Of a stretch of DNA of 64,000 nt, positions 1 to 12,024 are shown piece by piece. The position numbers and the translations under genes are program-made. The notes under the pieces are model-generated. The model did not search any database. It had not been told where the DNA came from and saw only the letters and a program-made list of their open reading frames with translations. Origin of the DNA: Diadophis punctatus similis (Eukaryota; Chordata; Lepidosauria; Squamata; Dipsadidae); NCBI GenBank assembly GCA_023053685.1, contig JALIGW010000033.1, forward strand, positions 181,001 to 245,000, given 5' to 3'. Positions within the stretch are counted from its first letter, which is position 1. Every line of letters starts with the position of its first letter.

Positions 1-43
1 TTTGATTAAAATACATTCTTTAACCTGAAAAATAATTTTCAGC

Positions 44-127
44 CCCTTCCTTCCTTCCTTCCTTCCTTCCTTCCTTCCTTCCTTCCTTCCTTCCTTCCTT
101 CCTTCCTTCCTTCCTTCCTTCCTTCCT
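44..127. repeat. (CCTT)n microsatellite
   Basis: Pure tetranucleotide CCTT run of about 84 bp, with no interruption seen. The flanking 43 bp to the left and 190 bp to the right are ordinary unique AT-rich DNA with no recognisable feature. Confidence 0.97.
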
Positions 128-315
128 CAGAAAAAAGCATTTGTGCAGTGTTGCCCTTGTCATATAAATCCACCACAATTCTCTCTTTCCTGTTAAGCGA
201 AAGAAAATAAACGTGTAGGGCTGTTACTGGAAGCCAAGCTGTGGCACTGCTTTAAATTCTCTTCTTATTGAGTCTGGGCTGAAAAATCATTCAATTCTGC
301 TGAGGACACAGATAT

Positions 316-467
<152 letters not shown>

Positions 468-865
468 GGAGAAGAGCAAGAGTCAGGCATGTATAAATAT
501 CTCCAGCTCTCCAGATATCCGTCAGATTTATTCCTCTGCCAAGCCTGCAGAAAATTGACTTGTTTCATGGAGGCAGGCTATTGACACATTACCGCAAGGA
601 GGGTTAGAGAGAAAGCAGTGAGACCGGCGCCCCCTCTATTAGACGATAATGTAATCAGCAGTGTGGGAAATGAGTGTGGGTAAAATGGCATCGCTGACAT
701 TTATATTAGAGGATATTGATGGTGGGAGCTGTGACCGCATCTATCCTACCTCCCATTTGCTGGGATTGACACAGACGGCTCTTGTTTGGCTGGATTCTCT
801 CTCTCTCCCTTTCTTCTTAGCTGGGTGGCTGGCTGCTGTCACAGCAGATAGATAATTGAAAAATG
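468..865. promoter_or_regulatory. Candidate conserved non-coding element
   Basis: Unique block with balanced base use and several short motifs of the kind found in developmental enhancers: TAAT cores, a TAATCAG, a GATAA and a GGCGCC. It matches no transposon family seen elsewhere in the window and has no long frame with coding character. Calling it conserved is inference from texture only. No alignment to other amniotes could be made. Confidence 0.3.
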
Positions 866-3029
866 GATCTCACCTTTCCAGCAAACAGGAGTGGTTCAGG
901 CAATTACTGTGGAGGTTACCTACTCAGTCTGAAGGCTTCGTCTCTGAGAGAGATTCAGAGGAAATTGGATTTTACATGGATGTTTTATTCTGGCAGCAGT
1001 TTTAGTATAAATAAAGGCAAGGAGACAGAGAGGAGGCGTAAGGATGAGTGAGAACTGCACAAAAGGAACTTGACAGAGAGATAGCATGTGTGGTGCGCAT
1101 GTGTGTGTGTGTTTGTTGCATGCGCCTGCGCCTGGGTGAGATTAATATACCAGTTCCTAGCCCTCCAGAGAATTTCTGGCTTGTTGTGCACTGTGTGCAC
1201 ATACCTCTTCCCTTTTCTCTTTTTTAATCAGAGGCTAAAAGAGGTTAAGTTTTCCTCAAGGCCACGCAGCTAAACCTGTCCTTTGAATTCAAAAATGAAG
1301 AAAAAAAGTATTTCCTGAGGAAAAGATAGCACTGAGAAGAAAAAAAAAATAAAGACAAATAAAGACTTATCTCATCAAAGGAAATGAATATTGAACAGCT
1401 ATCCTGTTCAGTTCTCTCCTATCCTGCCGTCTCTATTCCAGAAGTGATCCTTTTCTTATTTTGACAGAATCTCTCCTGGTGACTCAGAGCATCTTCAATC
1501 TAGCATCACCCAGCCATCACTGAATCAATATTAAGACTAGAAGCTACTGTAATCACTAGTGGGGATCCTCAGCGACCCGATAAATAATGTAGACATGTGT
1601 TATTTTACTTCCTAGAGTGACAGAATCTACATATATGCAAAGATGTAAATAACACAGCACACTCTTAATAGAAGCCTCCATTATTTGTCAATAGTTTCAT
1701 TTTTTAGATCTTTGAAATTCAATTTGCTTTGACTGTCTTTATCATTTTTGAAAAGGTGGGCAGAACTTCAATGGCAGATTACATGATCTGTATATGGAAT
1801 TAAGAATTAATTCCTGAATATGTAAGGAGTCTCATGTGGAAAGCTGACACCGATCCATGTAAGCCAGGAATGGGGAACTTTTTTTCAGCTCCAGAATCCA
1901 TTTCCAATTTGGAGAATGTAAGGAAGGGTTAAGTTCCAGAATTTTAAGAAGAAAGCCGTTTCAGGATATCAGGGAATCTGTGGCTACCGTATTTAGGTTG
2001 CAAACATCCAGACGACCTTTATATGACAAGACAAAGGAAAAGGAAGCCTTTCTGCTGTCATCTAGTGACCATCTAGATTTTACAAGCCCAGATCTGGTAG
2101 ATGTAGTTACTTCAAAAAGTAGAATACAATCTTATGCATATCTACTAAAGGTAAATCCCACTAATTTGAGTTTAAGAAAAAAGTTGAGCTTAGAAAATTA
2201 TACTATCCATATCCACTTCCAAAATAAGTCTCATCAAATCCTACTGACCTGGAAACTGAGATATTATGACTATGCCATTAGCTAAGGATGCAAATAAAGC
2301 ATTCCAGAGTTCTAATAAAAAATTTCAGTACAAGTAACTCAGAAATCAAGTTTTAATCAAACAGCCAAGATACAAGAGGAAAGAAAGAGAACAACACTTG
2401 ATTATCTTCCTACTCCCAAAGTCAGGTTTTTATTCACTATAAATATCTCAGAAACAAGGAAGCATATCCAAGCCCCATGCATTCTTTTACATATGTGACT
2501 GGAGAAAGTTACAAATTTCCCAGAAATTATCTAGTTAAGATTGCTGTATTCTAGAAATTTAAAACAAGGACCAGCGGGAAAAAAAAGTTGTTGAAAGGTG
2601 CTTGGCAAGCTAGATTCTGACAAGAACTTAGACTGAAATTCAGATGATAAACAAAGAGAGGGAGATGTCGAAAAAGGGAACATGCTGTGTCAGTGCAAAG
2701 ACTTCTGAGGATCAAATTAAGCCCATAGGTTGGAGATTCCCTGTTTCGGTTTGAGAATTATAAAGCTGGATGGGCAAAAGACTTGACTTGGTACTCGGCT
2801 GTTGCCATGTCACTGCAGAAGTCATTGTGAATCAGTTGTCTCTCCCAAATTTATTATGTGAATCAATAGAAGAGAAGAACAGAGATATATAACAGTATTA
2901 AGAAAACAATATAATTACAAAGTTAATAGTGGTGATAACAAAGAGAGACAAGAAAAAGAAAGAAAATTTCTGGAAATTACGTTACAGTATAAAGAAAGTC
3001 CAAAAGAATTTAGGCATATCCTAAATAAA
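866..3029. other. Unique AT-rich intergenic DNA
   Basis: No gene or recognisable mobile element. There is a GT-rich patch near 1088-1117 and poly-A stretches near 1340. A 101-residue open frame at 1980-2285 has no recognisable motif and lies in AT-rich DNA, so I treat it as chance. Confidence 0.6.
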
Positions 3030-3620
3030 GTATCCTCCACTTACAACAGTTGGGACCAAAATGTCCATTCTAAGCGATGTGGTTGTTCAGTGAGTCACAT
3101 CTGATTTTACAACCTTGTTTGCTATGGTTGTTAAGTAAATCACCACAGTTGTTACGGTAAGAGAACCGTATGGTTGTTAAGCAAATCTAGCTGTCCTTAT
3201 TGCCTTCGCTCGTTGGAAGTCCTCTGGGAAGGTTGTTGCAAATGGCAATCCCCTGGCCCAATAGCAATAGCACTTAGACTTATATACCGCTTCATAGTGC
3301 TTTACAGCCCTCTCTAAGAGGTTTACAGAGTTCAGCATATTGCCCCCAACAATCTGGATCCTCATTTTACCCACCTCAGAAGGATGGAAGGCTGAGTCAA
3401 CCTTGAGCCTGGTGAGATTTGAACAGCTGAACTGCTGAACTAGCAGTCACTGAAGTAGGTTCCAAGACTTGCAATTGTCATAAATACATACTGGTTGTCA
3501 AAGATCCAAATTTTGAGCATTTGTCTGTAGGGATTCCGACAATCCTAAGCATGAGGACTGGTCATTAGTCATTAGTCACTTTTTCCCCAGTGCCATTGTA
3601 ACTATTGTTTACTGTTTTCT
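3030..3620 (+). mobile_element. Degenerate MITE of the 'pseudo-CAGGTAGTCC' family
   Basis: Shares phrases with the better copy at 18014-18399: repeated GTTGTTAAGT(A/G)AATC, a GTCATAAAT(A)CAT stretch and a closing GTCATTAGTCACTTTTT..CCATTGTAACT. The ends have decayed, so no target duplication is visible. A Sauria SINE sits inside it. No transposase is present. The superfamily is unclear; the terminal sequences of the intact copy suggest a cut-and-paste DNA transposon. Confidence 0.65.
3261..3461 (-). mobile_element. Sauria-type SINE, reverse orientation, 5' truncated
   Basis: Starts with the inverted tail AGCAATAGCACTTAGACTTA and runs through the conserved body (TACCGCTTCATAGTGCTTTA, ATTGCCCCCAACAATCTGG, GATTTGAACAGCTGAAC) to TGAAGTAGGTT. 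The tRNA-like first 30 bp (A-box side) are missing. It is a non-coding RNA polymerase III retroposon. Sauria SINEs are described as mobilised by BovB LINEs. It is nested in the MITE at 3030-3620. Confidence 0.9.
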
Positions 3621-4199
3621 GATTGATTTAAGGTTTTATTGTTGTGAGCTACTCAGAGTTGCTCAAAATGGGCAGCCATATACTTCTTTTAAATAAAACA
3701 AAAACAACCAATTGCTACAAATCAGGTGCAGATTTCTTGTTCTTCCAGTATTGCATCATCATTTTTTTTACTTCGTTCTCATGTCTCCCAAATCCACAAT
3801 TCTCCAAATACTGGAGATAGAGACTAAAATTATGTTGATGTCAATTCCCAAAGTGACAGAACCAGGAAAAGACTAAATTAAAAGAGTTAATTCCTAAATC
3901 CTGAGTTTAATCTCAGCAGCAGGGTGATTGTTTATCAGTCAATTTTCATCTCTTTTCCATATCTCCTGTGAATGTTCACTTCTTTTTCTAGAAACGATGT
4001 TCATAGCATTTATTGTATATTTGTGTACTGATTATTATATTTAATAATGGCAGCAAGCAAAAAATTGCTCTGACTGCCTGTCAAAGAAAATACACGCATA
4101 CTTAAATGCAAACTTCAGAATTCAGTTACAATGGAATCATAGAACTGAGCTTCTTTATACACCCTTATTAATAACCTTGGAGTTTTCTTAGCATTTATT
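3621..4199. other. Unique intergenic DNA
   Basis: AT-rich, no recognisable repeat, gene or RNA. Confidence 0.5.
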
Positions 4200-4930
4200 C
4201 CCTATTTGTACCCTTTTGCCAGAGCCTGTATCAGTTTATCTCAAACCGGAATCCACCGAATGTGCCGGGAATAGACAAGACCATATTGATCTGGAATTTC
4301 AGGTGTTCCATTCTCAACAGACGTGAAGTGTGGCAGGTTGTGGAAAGCTGTGGTAGTATCTGTCCCCAGAGCGGTGCTTCTCCCCCTGATAAGAGTCTAG
4401 CTATACCTTTACCTCTTATTGCTAACTTGTTCACTCTCCTCTACCTGTCCCCTAACGTCAATGCTGGCGGTTTCTATATCTCTCTTGCTGATTAAATCAT
4501 CACTGACATGCACTGTGGCAGCCTCAGCCCTCAGGGGGAGAGATTGTCTCTAGGTGACTCTTCCTGCTAGATCGGTATAAATGAAATAAGAGCAGGGCAC
4601 ACACCAATCCTACTTTGAAAAGAGGGTCTGGGGAAAGGCTGTGGCAACAAAAAACAACAATGTCCGGTTCCACCTTAAAGCTTAACTAATTTATTTTTGC
4701 ATATACTTTCTGAAACAGCTCATTCGGATGCGTGAAACTTTTCCCTATGTGTAACGGAAGTGTGCTGAATTTTTATCCTTGAATGTAATCAAGGTAAACA
4801 GCACCCACCAAAGGCCTTATTACAGAGCTTCTTGCACTCTTTAAATGCCTGTTTACAATCACTGATCATTCTAATTGGTTCCAGCACCATTTTAAAACGT
4901 AATTATTTTGCTTATACGACGAGATTCCAG
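4200..4930. promoter_or_regulatory. Candidate conserved non-coding element
   Basis: A 730-bp unique block that differs from its AT-rich surroundings. It keeps several CpGs outside any repeat (near 4259, 4325, 4455, 4725), has TAAT and octamer-like words (for example CTAATTTATTTTTGCATA near 4685), and ends with TAATTGGTTCC and AACGTAATTATTTTGC. Two short antiparallel open frames near 4231-4495 have no protein-like signature. Function is inferred only from texture. Confidence 0.3.
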
Positions 4931-5354
4931 CTAATACAGTAAGAAACCACTGTATAAATATGTTAAAATAAAATAAAAAATCCTCACACATCTATGTACA
5001 CCATCCACATTGTTGGGAGCTCTGAAAGTTGCAGTCCTGATACGCTTATAAGTCTCCCCAATGGGTAAAGCTGAGATACTCAAATCTGATGGATTTTTTT
5101 TTTCAATATGTATTTGAACAAACATTCTGTTTGTAGTGGCTATTCATTGTAATGCACATTCAAACTATTACTTTCAGATCTACCATATTTTACTCTGGTG
5201 GGTTCATTGTCACAGGGCAGAAGGACAAATCTGAGAACATTAGTGCACCATTGGCAGGCGTGATGGATCTTGAGGTGGACACTAGGACTTTTTGCACATG
5301 CACAGAGGCTTCCAGGAGACTGCTTTGAAAGGGGAGGCATGCTCTAGTCTAGAG
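4931..5354. other. Unique intergenic DNA
   Basis: No gene or repeat recognised. A run of T lies near 5094-5103. Confidence 0.5.
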
Positions 5355-5795
5355 CAGTGATGGCTAACCTTTTCCGGACGGAGTGCCCAAAGCATGTGTG
5401 TGTGCGTGTGAACCCCCAAAATGCAATGTGCGTGCCACCCTGTACATGCCCCCTGCCCCCATGCATGCCCCCCTGCACATGCCATACTCCCCCACATGCA
5501 TGAATGGCCCCCCGCACATGCCATGCACCCTGCGCATGTGTGTGTACCCGCCCGCATGTGCCCTGTCCCACTCATGCACACATGGCCCCCTGCACATGCC
5601 CTGCCCCCATGCATGCACACATGGCCCCCTGCATGTGCCCCCCCCACATGTGCGGCAGAGACCCGACGACCAGCTGGCCGGCGGGAGGCGTGCACGCATG
5701 TGTGGCGGAGCTGAACTGGGGCAACAGCTCATGTGCCCACAGAGAGGACACTGTGTGCCACCTATGGCAAACGTGCCATAGGTTCCCCATCACAG
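5355..5795. mobile_element. Non-autonomous hAT element with internal minisatellite
   Basis: Starts CAGTGATGGCTAACCTTTT and ends AGGTTCCCCATCACAG, giving inverted ends typical of hAT. Flanks GTCTAGAG (5347-5354) and CTCTAGAG (5796-5803) agree at 7 of 8 positions and are the target duplication. The interior from about 5440 to 5650 is an imperfect C-rich array of roughly 30-bp units built on CATGCACACATGGCCCCCTG. Long open frames on both strands here are products of that array. No transposase is encoded. The outer element at 28965-29659 belongs to the same family. Confidence 0.85.
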
Positions 5796-6563
5796 CTCTA
5801 GAGAATGTTAAAAGTCTTACAGATTATCTTGACTGCAGTGGTGTTATTGTGGAATAGCATGTGCCAGAAATCTGTTGCCATACCTAATATGCTCCAGGTT
5901 TTATTGGAATATGCTGGATCAGAGGAAATATTTTACCATTATCTGATCCTAGTTTGAAGAGATTCAAAGACCTGCATATCTTCTTTAGAACCACAATATC
6001 TCACTATGGACAAAATTGGAGAGCAAAACTGAATATTGAAAAACTAGTGGGTGTTTCTCATTCTTTCAGTGCAAACGTATAAGTAGAACAAGGATTCAGA
6101 TACCTTTGTACTGATCCTGAACATGCTTTAGTAGATAGTAGTTTTTCTAAGGAAAGCAATGTCAAAAAGGAGGGTAGGCCTTTATTAAAATGATGATCCA
6201 TACTATAAGATACTTTAAGATTCTTGTGAGGTAATTCATCCATAAATAATGCCAACCAAAACATTTATTTTATACAGATGCATCCAGGTATATGTTTGTC
6301 TAAATTGGCTATTGTAGAAATCAGTAACAGTTGATGTATCTGGTTTGCAATCGTGCAGAACTGACAAGCTATCATAGTCCGGAAAATGTGGTTCATTGGC
6401 ACAAGTGAGCTTGCTAGGCGCAACATGGCTTATGTTCAAGAACAGCAGCATCCATAGCTCCCAAAGAAGGGATCGTTGTTCAATAAGGAGAGTAGGTACT
6501 TTGTATGCAATTTCAATCGTTGGCATCTCCAGTAAGAAGACCTTGACAGCAGATGATATGGAA
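5796..6563. other. Unique intergenic DNA
   Basis: AT-rich and without recognised elements. A 143-residue minus-strand frame at 6236-6667 runs partly through the hAT hairpin that follows and has no recognised domain. Confidence 0.5.
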
Positions 6564-6698
6564 CAGGGGTCTCCAACCTTGGCAACTGTAAGACTTGTGG
6601 ACTTCAACTCCCAGAGTTCCTCAGCCAGCTTTGCTGGCTGAGGAACTCTGGGAGTTGAAGTCCACAAGTCTTACAGTTGCCAAGGTTGGAGACCCCTG
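6564..6698. mobile_element. hAT-like palindromic MITE (CAGGGGTCT family)
   Basis: A 135-bp near-perfect inverted repeat. The left arm CAGGGGTCTCCAACCTTGG mirrors CCAAGGTTGGAGACCCCTG, and both arms carry ACTTGTGGACTTCAACTCC. The centre is a short loop around CAGCTTTGCTGG. Left flank ATATGGAA (6556-6563) has its probable partner TTATGGAA not next to the right end but at 7419-7426, beyond the LINE that abuts the element. No coding capacity. Confidence 0.85.
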
Positions 6699-7418
<720 letters not shown>

Positions 7419-8408
7419 TTATGGAAGACCTTTGCTTGGAAATTGGAGAGCTACTACGGTATCATAGCAGTTTCAGAGAGATGGAGGAATAAACTATTCT
7501 AACTGGCTTAAAGCCTTTCTAATCCATATTCACATACTCTGTTTGCTAAGAGGCACGTATCATACATTTATACTTATACTTTGAAAGTTAGATAAACATG
7601 AAACAAACTCATGATCATCTAATATACACACAAACACACAATTAATCACCAGGATTATCTTTGAACTATTACTTAGATGACATTACAGTTTGTTGGATTG
7701 TTTTTTGTTGTTATATTTCATCTGGAATGCTTAGTGCTTCGCCAGTCTAAATAGTATATCAGATGTTTAGAATCGAAGTTGGGGTTTCATTAAGAGTGCG
7801 TCTTGCCTTTGTGTCTGTTTTCCTTTCCTTTTTTTTTTTTTTTTTTAACTTAAACTGTAAAATCCTGTTATCAAGATGCTGTGGGCTTACTTAAACATAT
7901 GTAATTCAGTTTAACAGAAAAGCAGCTGTGATGCTGTGTGTTCACCACCTTGCCACATGGTGGCCACAGGTATCACACTATGGGGCAGAATGCAGATTCA
8001 TTGGGAGGGGTTCCTATGCCATTGCCACCATCTTCTGGAAAGAATCAGATTTGCACTGGCTTCTGTCTTAAGAAACAAGCTTAACTAAATGCTCTGTTCA
8101 GAATGGCAAACCAAAGGCTTGTGACAAAATCTAACATCTATATAATATTATAAGGGTCTTCTAGACCTCACAATGGGTTTTTTAAAGGAAATGAATAGGT
8201 AGATATTTCATAACTAATCTTATATATGGTTATTCTTCCTGTGTTGAACACTAAATTAAGAATTCTTAATTGCAGTCCAACCTGAAAAGTATTTGTGGGA
8301 ATTTACTGATGAATATTTATTAAGTGAAACCTGCTTTCTGGGAAGTACTTGGGATTGCAAACAATTTTGCATTTTCTTGCTTGATATTGTTCTAAATTGT
8401 TCTACTTA
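7419..8408. other. Unique intergenic DNA
   Basis: AT-rich with a T run at about 7829-7846. No recognised element. Confidence 0.5.
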
Positions 8409-8945
8409 ATCTGAATTTATTTATTTATTTATTATTTATTTATTACTTGTACTTGTATGCTGCTCAACTCAGCAGGGACTCTGAGCAGCTCACATCAATA
8501 CAAATTACATCAATATAAAAAACATTTTAAAAACAGAGTTAAAACACAGTATACATAAAACTTAAAAAAAAACAGAGTTAAAAACACAGTATACCAACAT
8601 TAAAACCATTCAGTCATCCAAACAATCATGGGCCTACATCAAAAATTTCTCAACAGTTCATTCATTGGCCCCAGGCTTGCCGAAAAAGCCAGGTCTTCAC
8701 AGCTTTCCTGAAGGCCAATAGGGTGGGGATGGTCCGGATCTCGCAGGATAGCTGATTCCACAAAGTAGGGGCCACCACAGAGAAGGCCATTGTCCGTGGG
8801 CCCGCCGGCTGACATTGTCTAGCCGACGGGACCCGTAGCAGGCCAATCCTGTGAGATCTAACCGGTCGCAGGGAGGTATATGGTAGAAGACGGTCCCGAA
8901 GATACTCTGGCCCTGCACCATATAGGGCTTTTTATTGTGATGAGA
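8409..8945 (-). mobile_element. L2-clade LINE, 5' truncated 3' end
   Basis: Left edge is an (ATTT)n tail, then the L2 3' UTR phrase GACTCTGAGCAGCTCACA. From about 8930 leftward the minus strand encodes the L2 RT terminus: YLRDRLLPYTSLRPVRSHRI, then PSARQCQPAGPRTMAFSV, WNQLS and KTWLFRQAW before the stop. Compared with the copy at 33979-34640 it is similar over the whole of this region. No 5' part, so it is inactive. Confidence 0.85.
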
Positions 8946-9754
8946 TGTCTTTGTCAACCTACAAAATGGATGGGGCCAGAGTTTTTGTCACTGCTACTTG
9001 CTGAGTCCAGTATCACACCAGGAGCTACACGATGTTCCTCCATGCTCATCAGGCTCCCTGAGTATCAAATGGGAAACGATCATGCCACAAAGCAAAGCAC
9101 CAGTCTCAAGCATAATTTACATTCCTAAGGGTGCCTTTTTTAGAAAATAAAAAGGGGTGGGGGCTGCAATCATGTGCTTTATTTACATATTTTGTTATAG
9201 GGTGTTTTGTGATTGGCTATATCCATTTCAGAAACCATTTCAAATGTGTTCATTGATCTGAAAGATTTGGATACCTACCTGCTACAATTTGGATGAACAT
9301 GGGGTGATGTGCTCGGCTTCAAGGCCCTGAATGTAGCTCTCATTTCCATCACCAAGTGACTTGCCCTTTTACCTAGATGCAAAAAAACCTCATTGAGTGA
9401 GAAGGTAGAGGGTCCTTTTGTTGCATGTTCCACTGCTCAAAGATAATGGCTGGTGAGCAAATATGGTTAAGCAAGGAGGCAGAAGCATCTCTTGGACTTT
9501 ATTATTGGGCTGGAAGAAATACTTAACTTGGTTGCCTAAATTAACCAATTTTGTACAATACAGTGAACCATCACCCAACCAAAAGTGCTGGGATAAACCA
9601 CCTAATTAAATTAAATGCAAATAATAAAAAAGGAAAACAAAATTCAAGGTTAAAACTAACCAAGCTTAATATGTAGAGTGAATGCAGCCCCTAGGTCTTT
9701 AACTGACTTGAGGATAATTCTGTACTGCAGCCTTAACCACTTGTCTCCTATGAT
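8946..9754. other. Unique intergenic DNA
   Basis: No recognised gene or mobile element. Confidence 0.5.
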
Positions 9755-10018
9755 CAGGGGCGGGTTCCTTTTACCTTTTCCTACCGGTGCGCGTGACATC
9801 CCGGCATGCAATTTTAGTTCCGCGCATGTGCAGAGGGATGATTTTACTTCCGTGCATGCTCAGAGAGCTGAAAAATCACCGAAAATTAGGAAAAAAAAAT
9901 ATGGCGGCGTGCACGGACTGGCACAGACAGCGCCAGAGTCGTCACGCCTAAATTACATCATCAGCAGGCTACCACCGGAGCACCCGCACTGGACCGCACC
10001 GGTAGGAACCCACCTCTG
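9755..10018. mobile_element. Non-autonomous hAT (CAGGGGTGGGTTCC family)
   Basis: Ends CAGGGGCGGGTTCC and GGAACCCACCTCTG are inverted. Flanks CCTATGAT (9747-9754) and CCTATAAT (10019-10026) agree at 7 of 8 bases and are the target duplication. The interior has the family hallmarks CCTACCGGTGCG, ATGGCGGCGTGCACGG and GCGCATGTGCAGAG. The interior is GC-rich against an AT-rich flank. No transposase. Confidence 0.88.
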
Positions 10019-11372
10019 CCTATAATGCTCTCAGATGTCTCTTACATCTGTTTCAGAAATTCTAATCTGGATTATAGTGAACTGGCAAGGGAGGCCTTAG
10101 AGAATCCCAGGTAACTGGTTCCTATCCTATAGTCAACCACTCTTTCCTAGGAATGATATCTAAGCAAGGCCCACCCTACATAATATCCAAATATGTAAAC
10201 TATCAAAACTTCAGTCTTGGATTAACTCTCAAGCCCTGACTTGAGACGTATGACTGAAGGGATTAAGCCATCTGTAAGGTGACAGTTGGTTTGATTGGTT
10301 GAAGTGAGAAGGGAGACATGGATATAATACTTCTTTTTTATCCCCTTGTTTTGGCCATCTTGCAAGCCTTACTAGTAAATATGTTCTGTACATTTCCTAT
10401 ATACAGAAGGAGACCAGTCCTCTGCTCCCATTTCCAGCCATCTGTTCTATTGCAGCTCAGTTCCAAAGGTGTTGCAAGTCATGACTTATCTACATTCTTT
10501 GCTTTCCCACAAGAAGCTGCCCATTAAGGCAGGCCAAAAAAAAAAAGAAAGAAAGAAAGTTACAACTAACTTTTCTGGCACGTTCTGTTCAGCCCTTCCA
10601 CCGGACCATCTGTGACTATGAAAGAAGAGAATCAAGATACAGTAATTCCAGTGATGCCTATCTCCTCTTTATCTCCTATCCATATAGCATATGTTTTGTA
10701 ACTGAGGGCCCATTCAGAGACAATTATTATTGGAGAAAGTGTTAATTTTTTTTAAAAAAAGGAATCAACCAGTCTGGAAGCTAAAACCTCTAGAACAAAA
10801 GTCACAATGAATTGGGATGTTGGGAGTTGTGGTCCTGCAGATTTGGAAAGTGGCCATCCGAGGAATGCTGGTTCACATTTTCAGATATCACTTGGCTGTC
10901 CCTTTTCTTGCCCACATACCAGAAGACAGCCAGTTGTTTGGAACAGGCATAGGGAAATGTACACTGACATTTATTTATTGAAGAAAATGTATATCTGACA
11001 GCACCAAAGCAATTTTGATTGATTTCTGGTTTAAAAACTGGTTAATTTGGGGGAAGAGACGTCTAGAAAATCCCAGGTGATATATGTGAAAGGGAACTGA
11101 AAACAAAATGCTAATAGAGAATTCAAATGCTGGGAGAAAAATGTCTATTAACCAGAGGAGAAAGGATATGTCCATATTTGCCAACAATAGTCATGCCCAC
11201 AACAGGTCAGCTGAATGTGTTCTCCAAGATAACACGTTTGCATTCTTTGAGACTGCAAATGCCAGGTTAATGGGAAAACTATTTCTTTAAAATTATTTTA
11301 CCTAGTAACAATTTAAAAGTGTTTCATTGATGGAGACAATGTTGTATGACTCGGGGAAGATCAGTATGTGAC
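10019..11372. other. Unique intergenic DNA
   Basis: Nothing recognised apart from a short A/G-rich (GAAA)n patch near 10538-10560. Confidence 0.5.
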
Positions 11373-12024
11373 TGTCATAGATCCACCCCTGGACTCTTCT
11401 CCGGGCGCGAGTTCAAAGGAGGAGGATGAGTTTGAGTCTGCAGAGGAAAGCGTGGAGCCGAGTATTGGTCAGTATCAGTGCTCAAAGAATGCTGGGCTGG
11501 CCTGGCCTGATGGACCAGTCTCAGCTGGGTCGATGGGACGAGCGACAGATGGAGGCTGACTGAGGTGTAGCAAGTTGGCCAGAAGGCTCCAGGCAAGGAC
11601 CAGGAGCACCTGCCCCCATTAGCAATGTGGAGTAGGAGTCCACACCTCCTCCTAATCCAAGGACACATGGAGCAGAGAGGAAACAGACACAATGGTGGTT
11701 AGCTAGACTACTCATGAGGGAGCAACCTTGCCTCTCATGAAGGGCTGCACTGGCATTGCCTACTTAACCCCGCCCTGAGGACTTGAGCGTTGCTGGAACA
11801 ATGTGCCCAGTTCTGTGCCTTGTGTGCTTGTGCTGTGTATCCTGACCTGTTTGACTCCTGGACTGCTTTCCTGGACTTTGTGTGTGCCCATTGGACTCAG
11901 TTACCCAGTGACTCTTGCTGTACTGAGCTTGGAATCCGGACCTGCACAACAGGGGTGCTTTCCTAGAGCCTGTTTGAATAAACACCTGTAGAAGCCATGT
12001 GTGTGGGGGGAGCGGGGCAGCGCA
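11373..12024 (+). mobile_element. Solo LTR of a Ty3/gypsy-like or ERV-like element
   Basis: Starts TGTCATAG and ends GCGCA, flanked on both sides by the 5-bp duplication GTGAC (11368-11372 and 12025-12029). This is the footprint of an integrase-mediated insertion followed by LTR-LTR recombination. A polyadenylation signal AATAAA lies at 11977-11982. An acidic open frame (including EEDEFESAEESVEPS) enters from the left LTR edge and stops near 11559, as if the coding region of the intact element ran into its 3' LTR. Superfamily cannot be fixed from an LTR alone. Confidence 0.88.

Noticed and set aside
5282..5857. Six overlapping open frames of up to 137 codons on both strands
   Set aside because: They run through the C-rich minisatellite of a hAT element; overlap on both strands and His/Cys/Pro-rich content show they are by-products.
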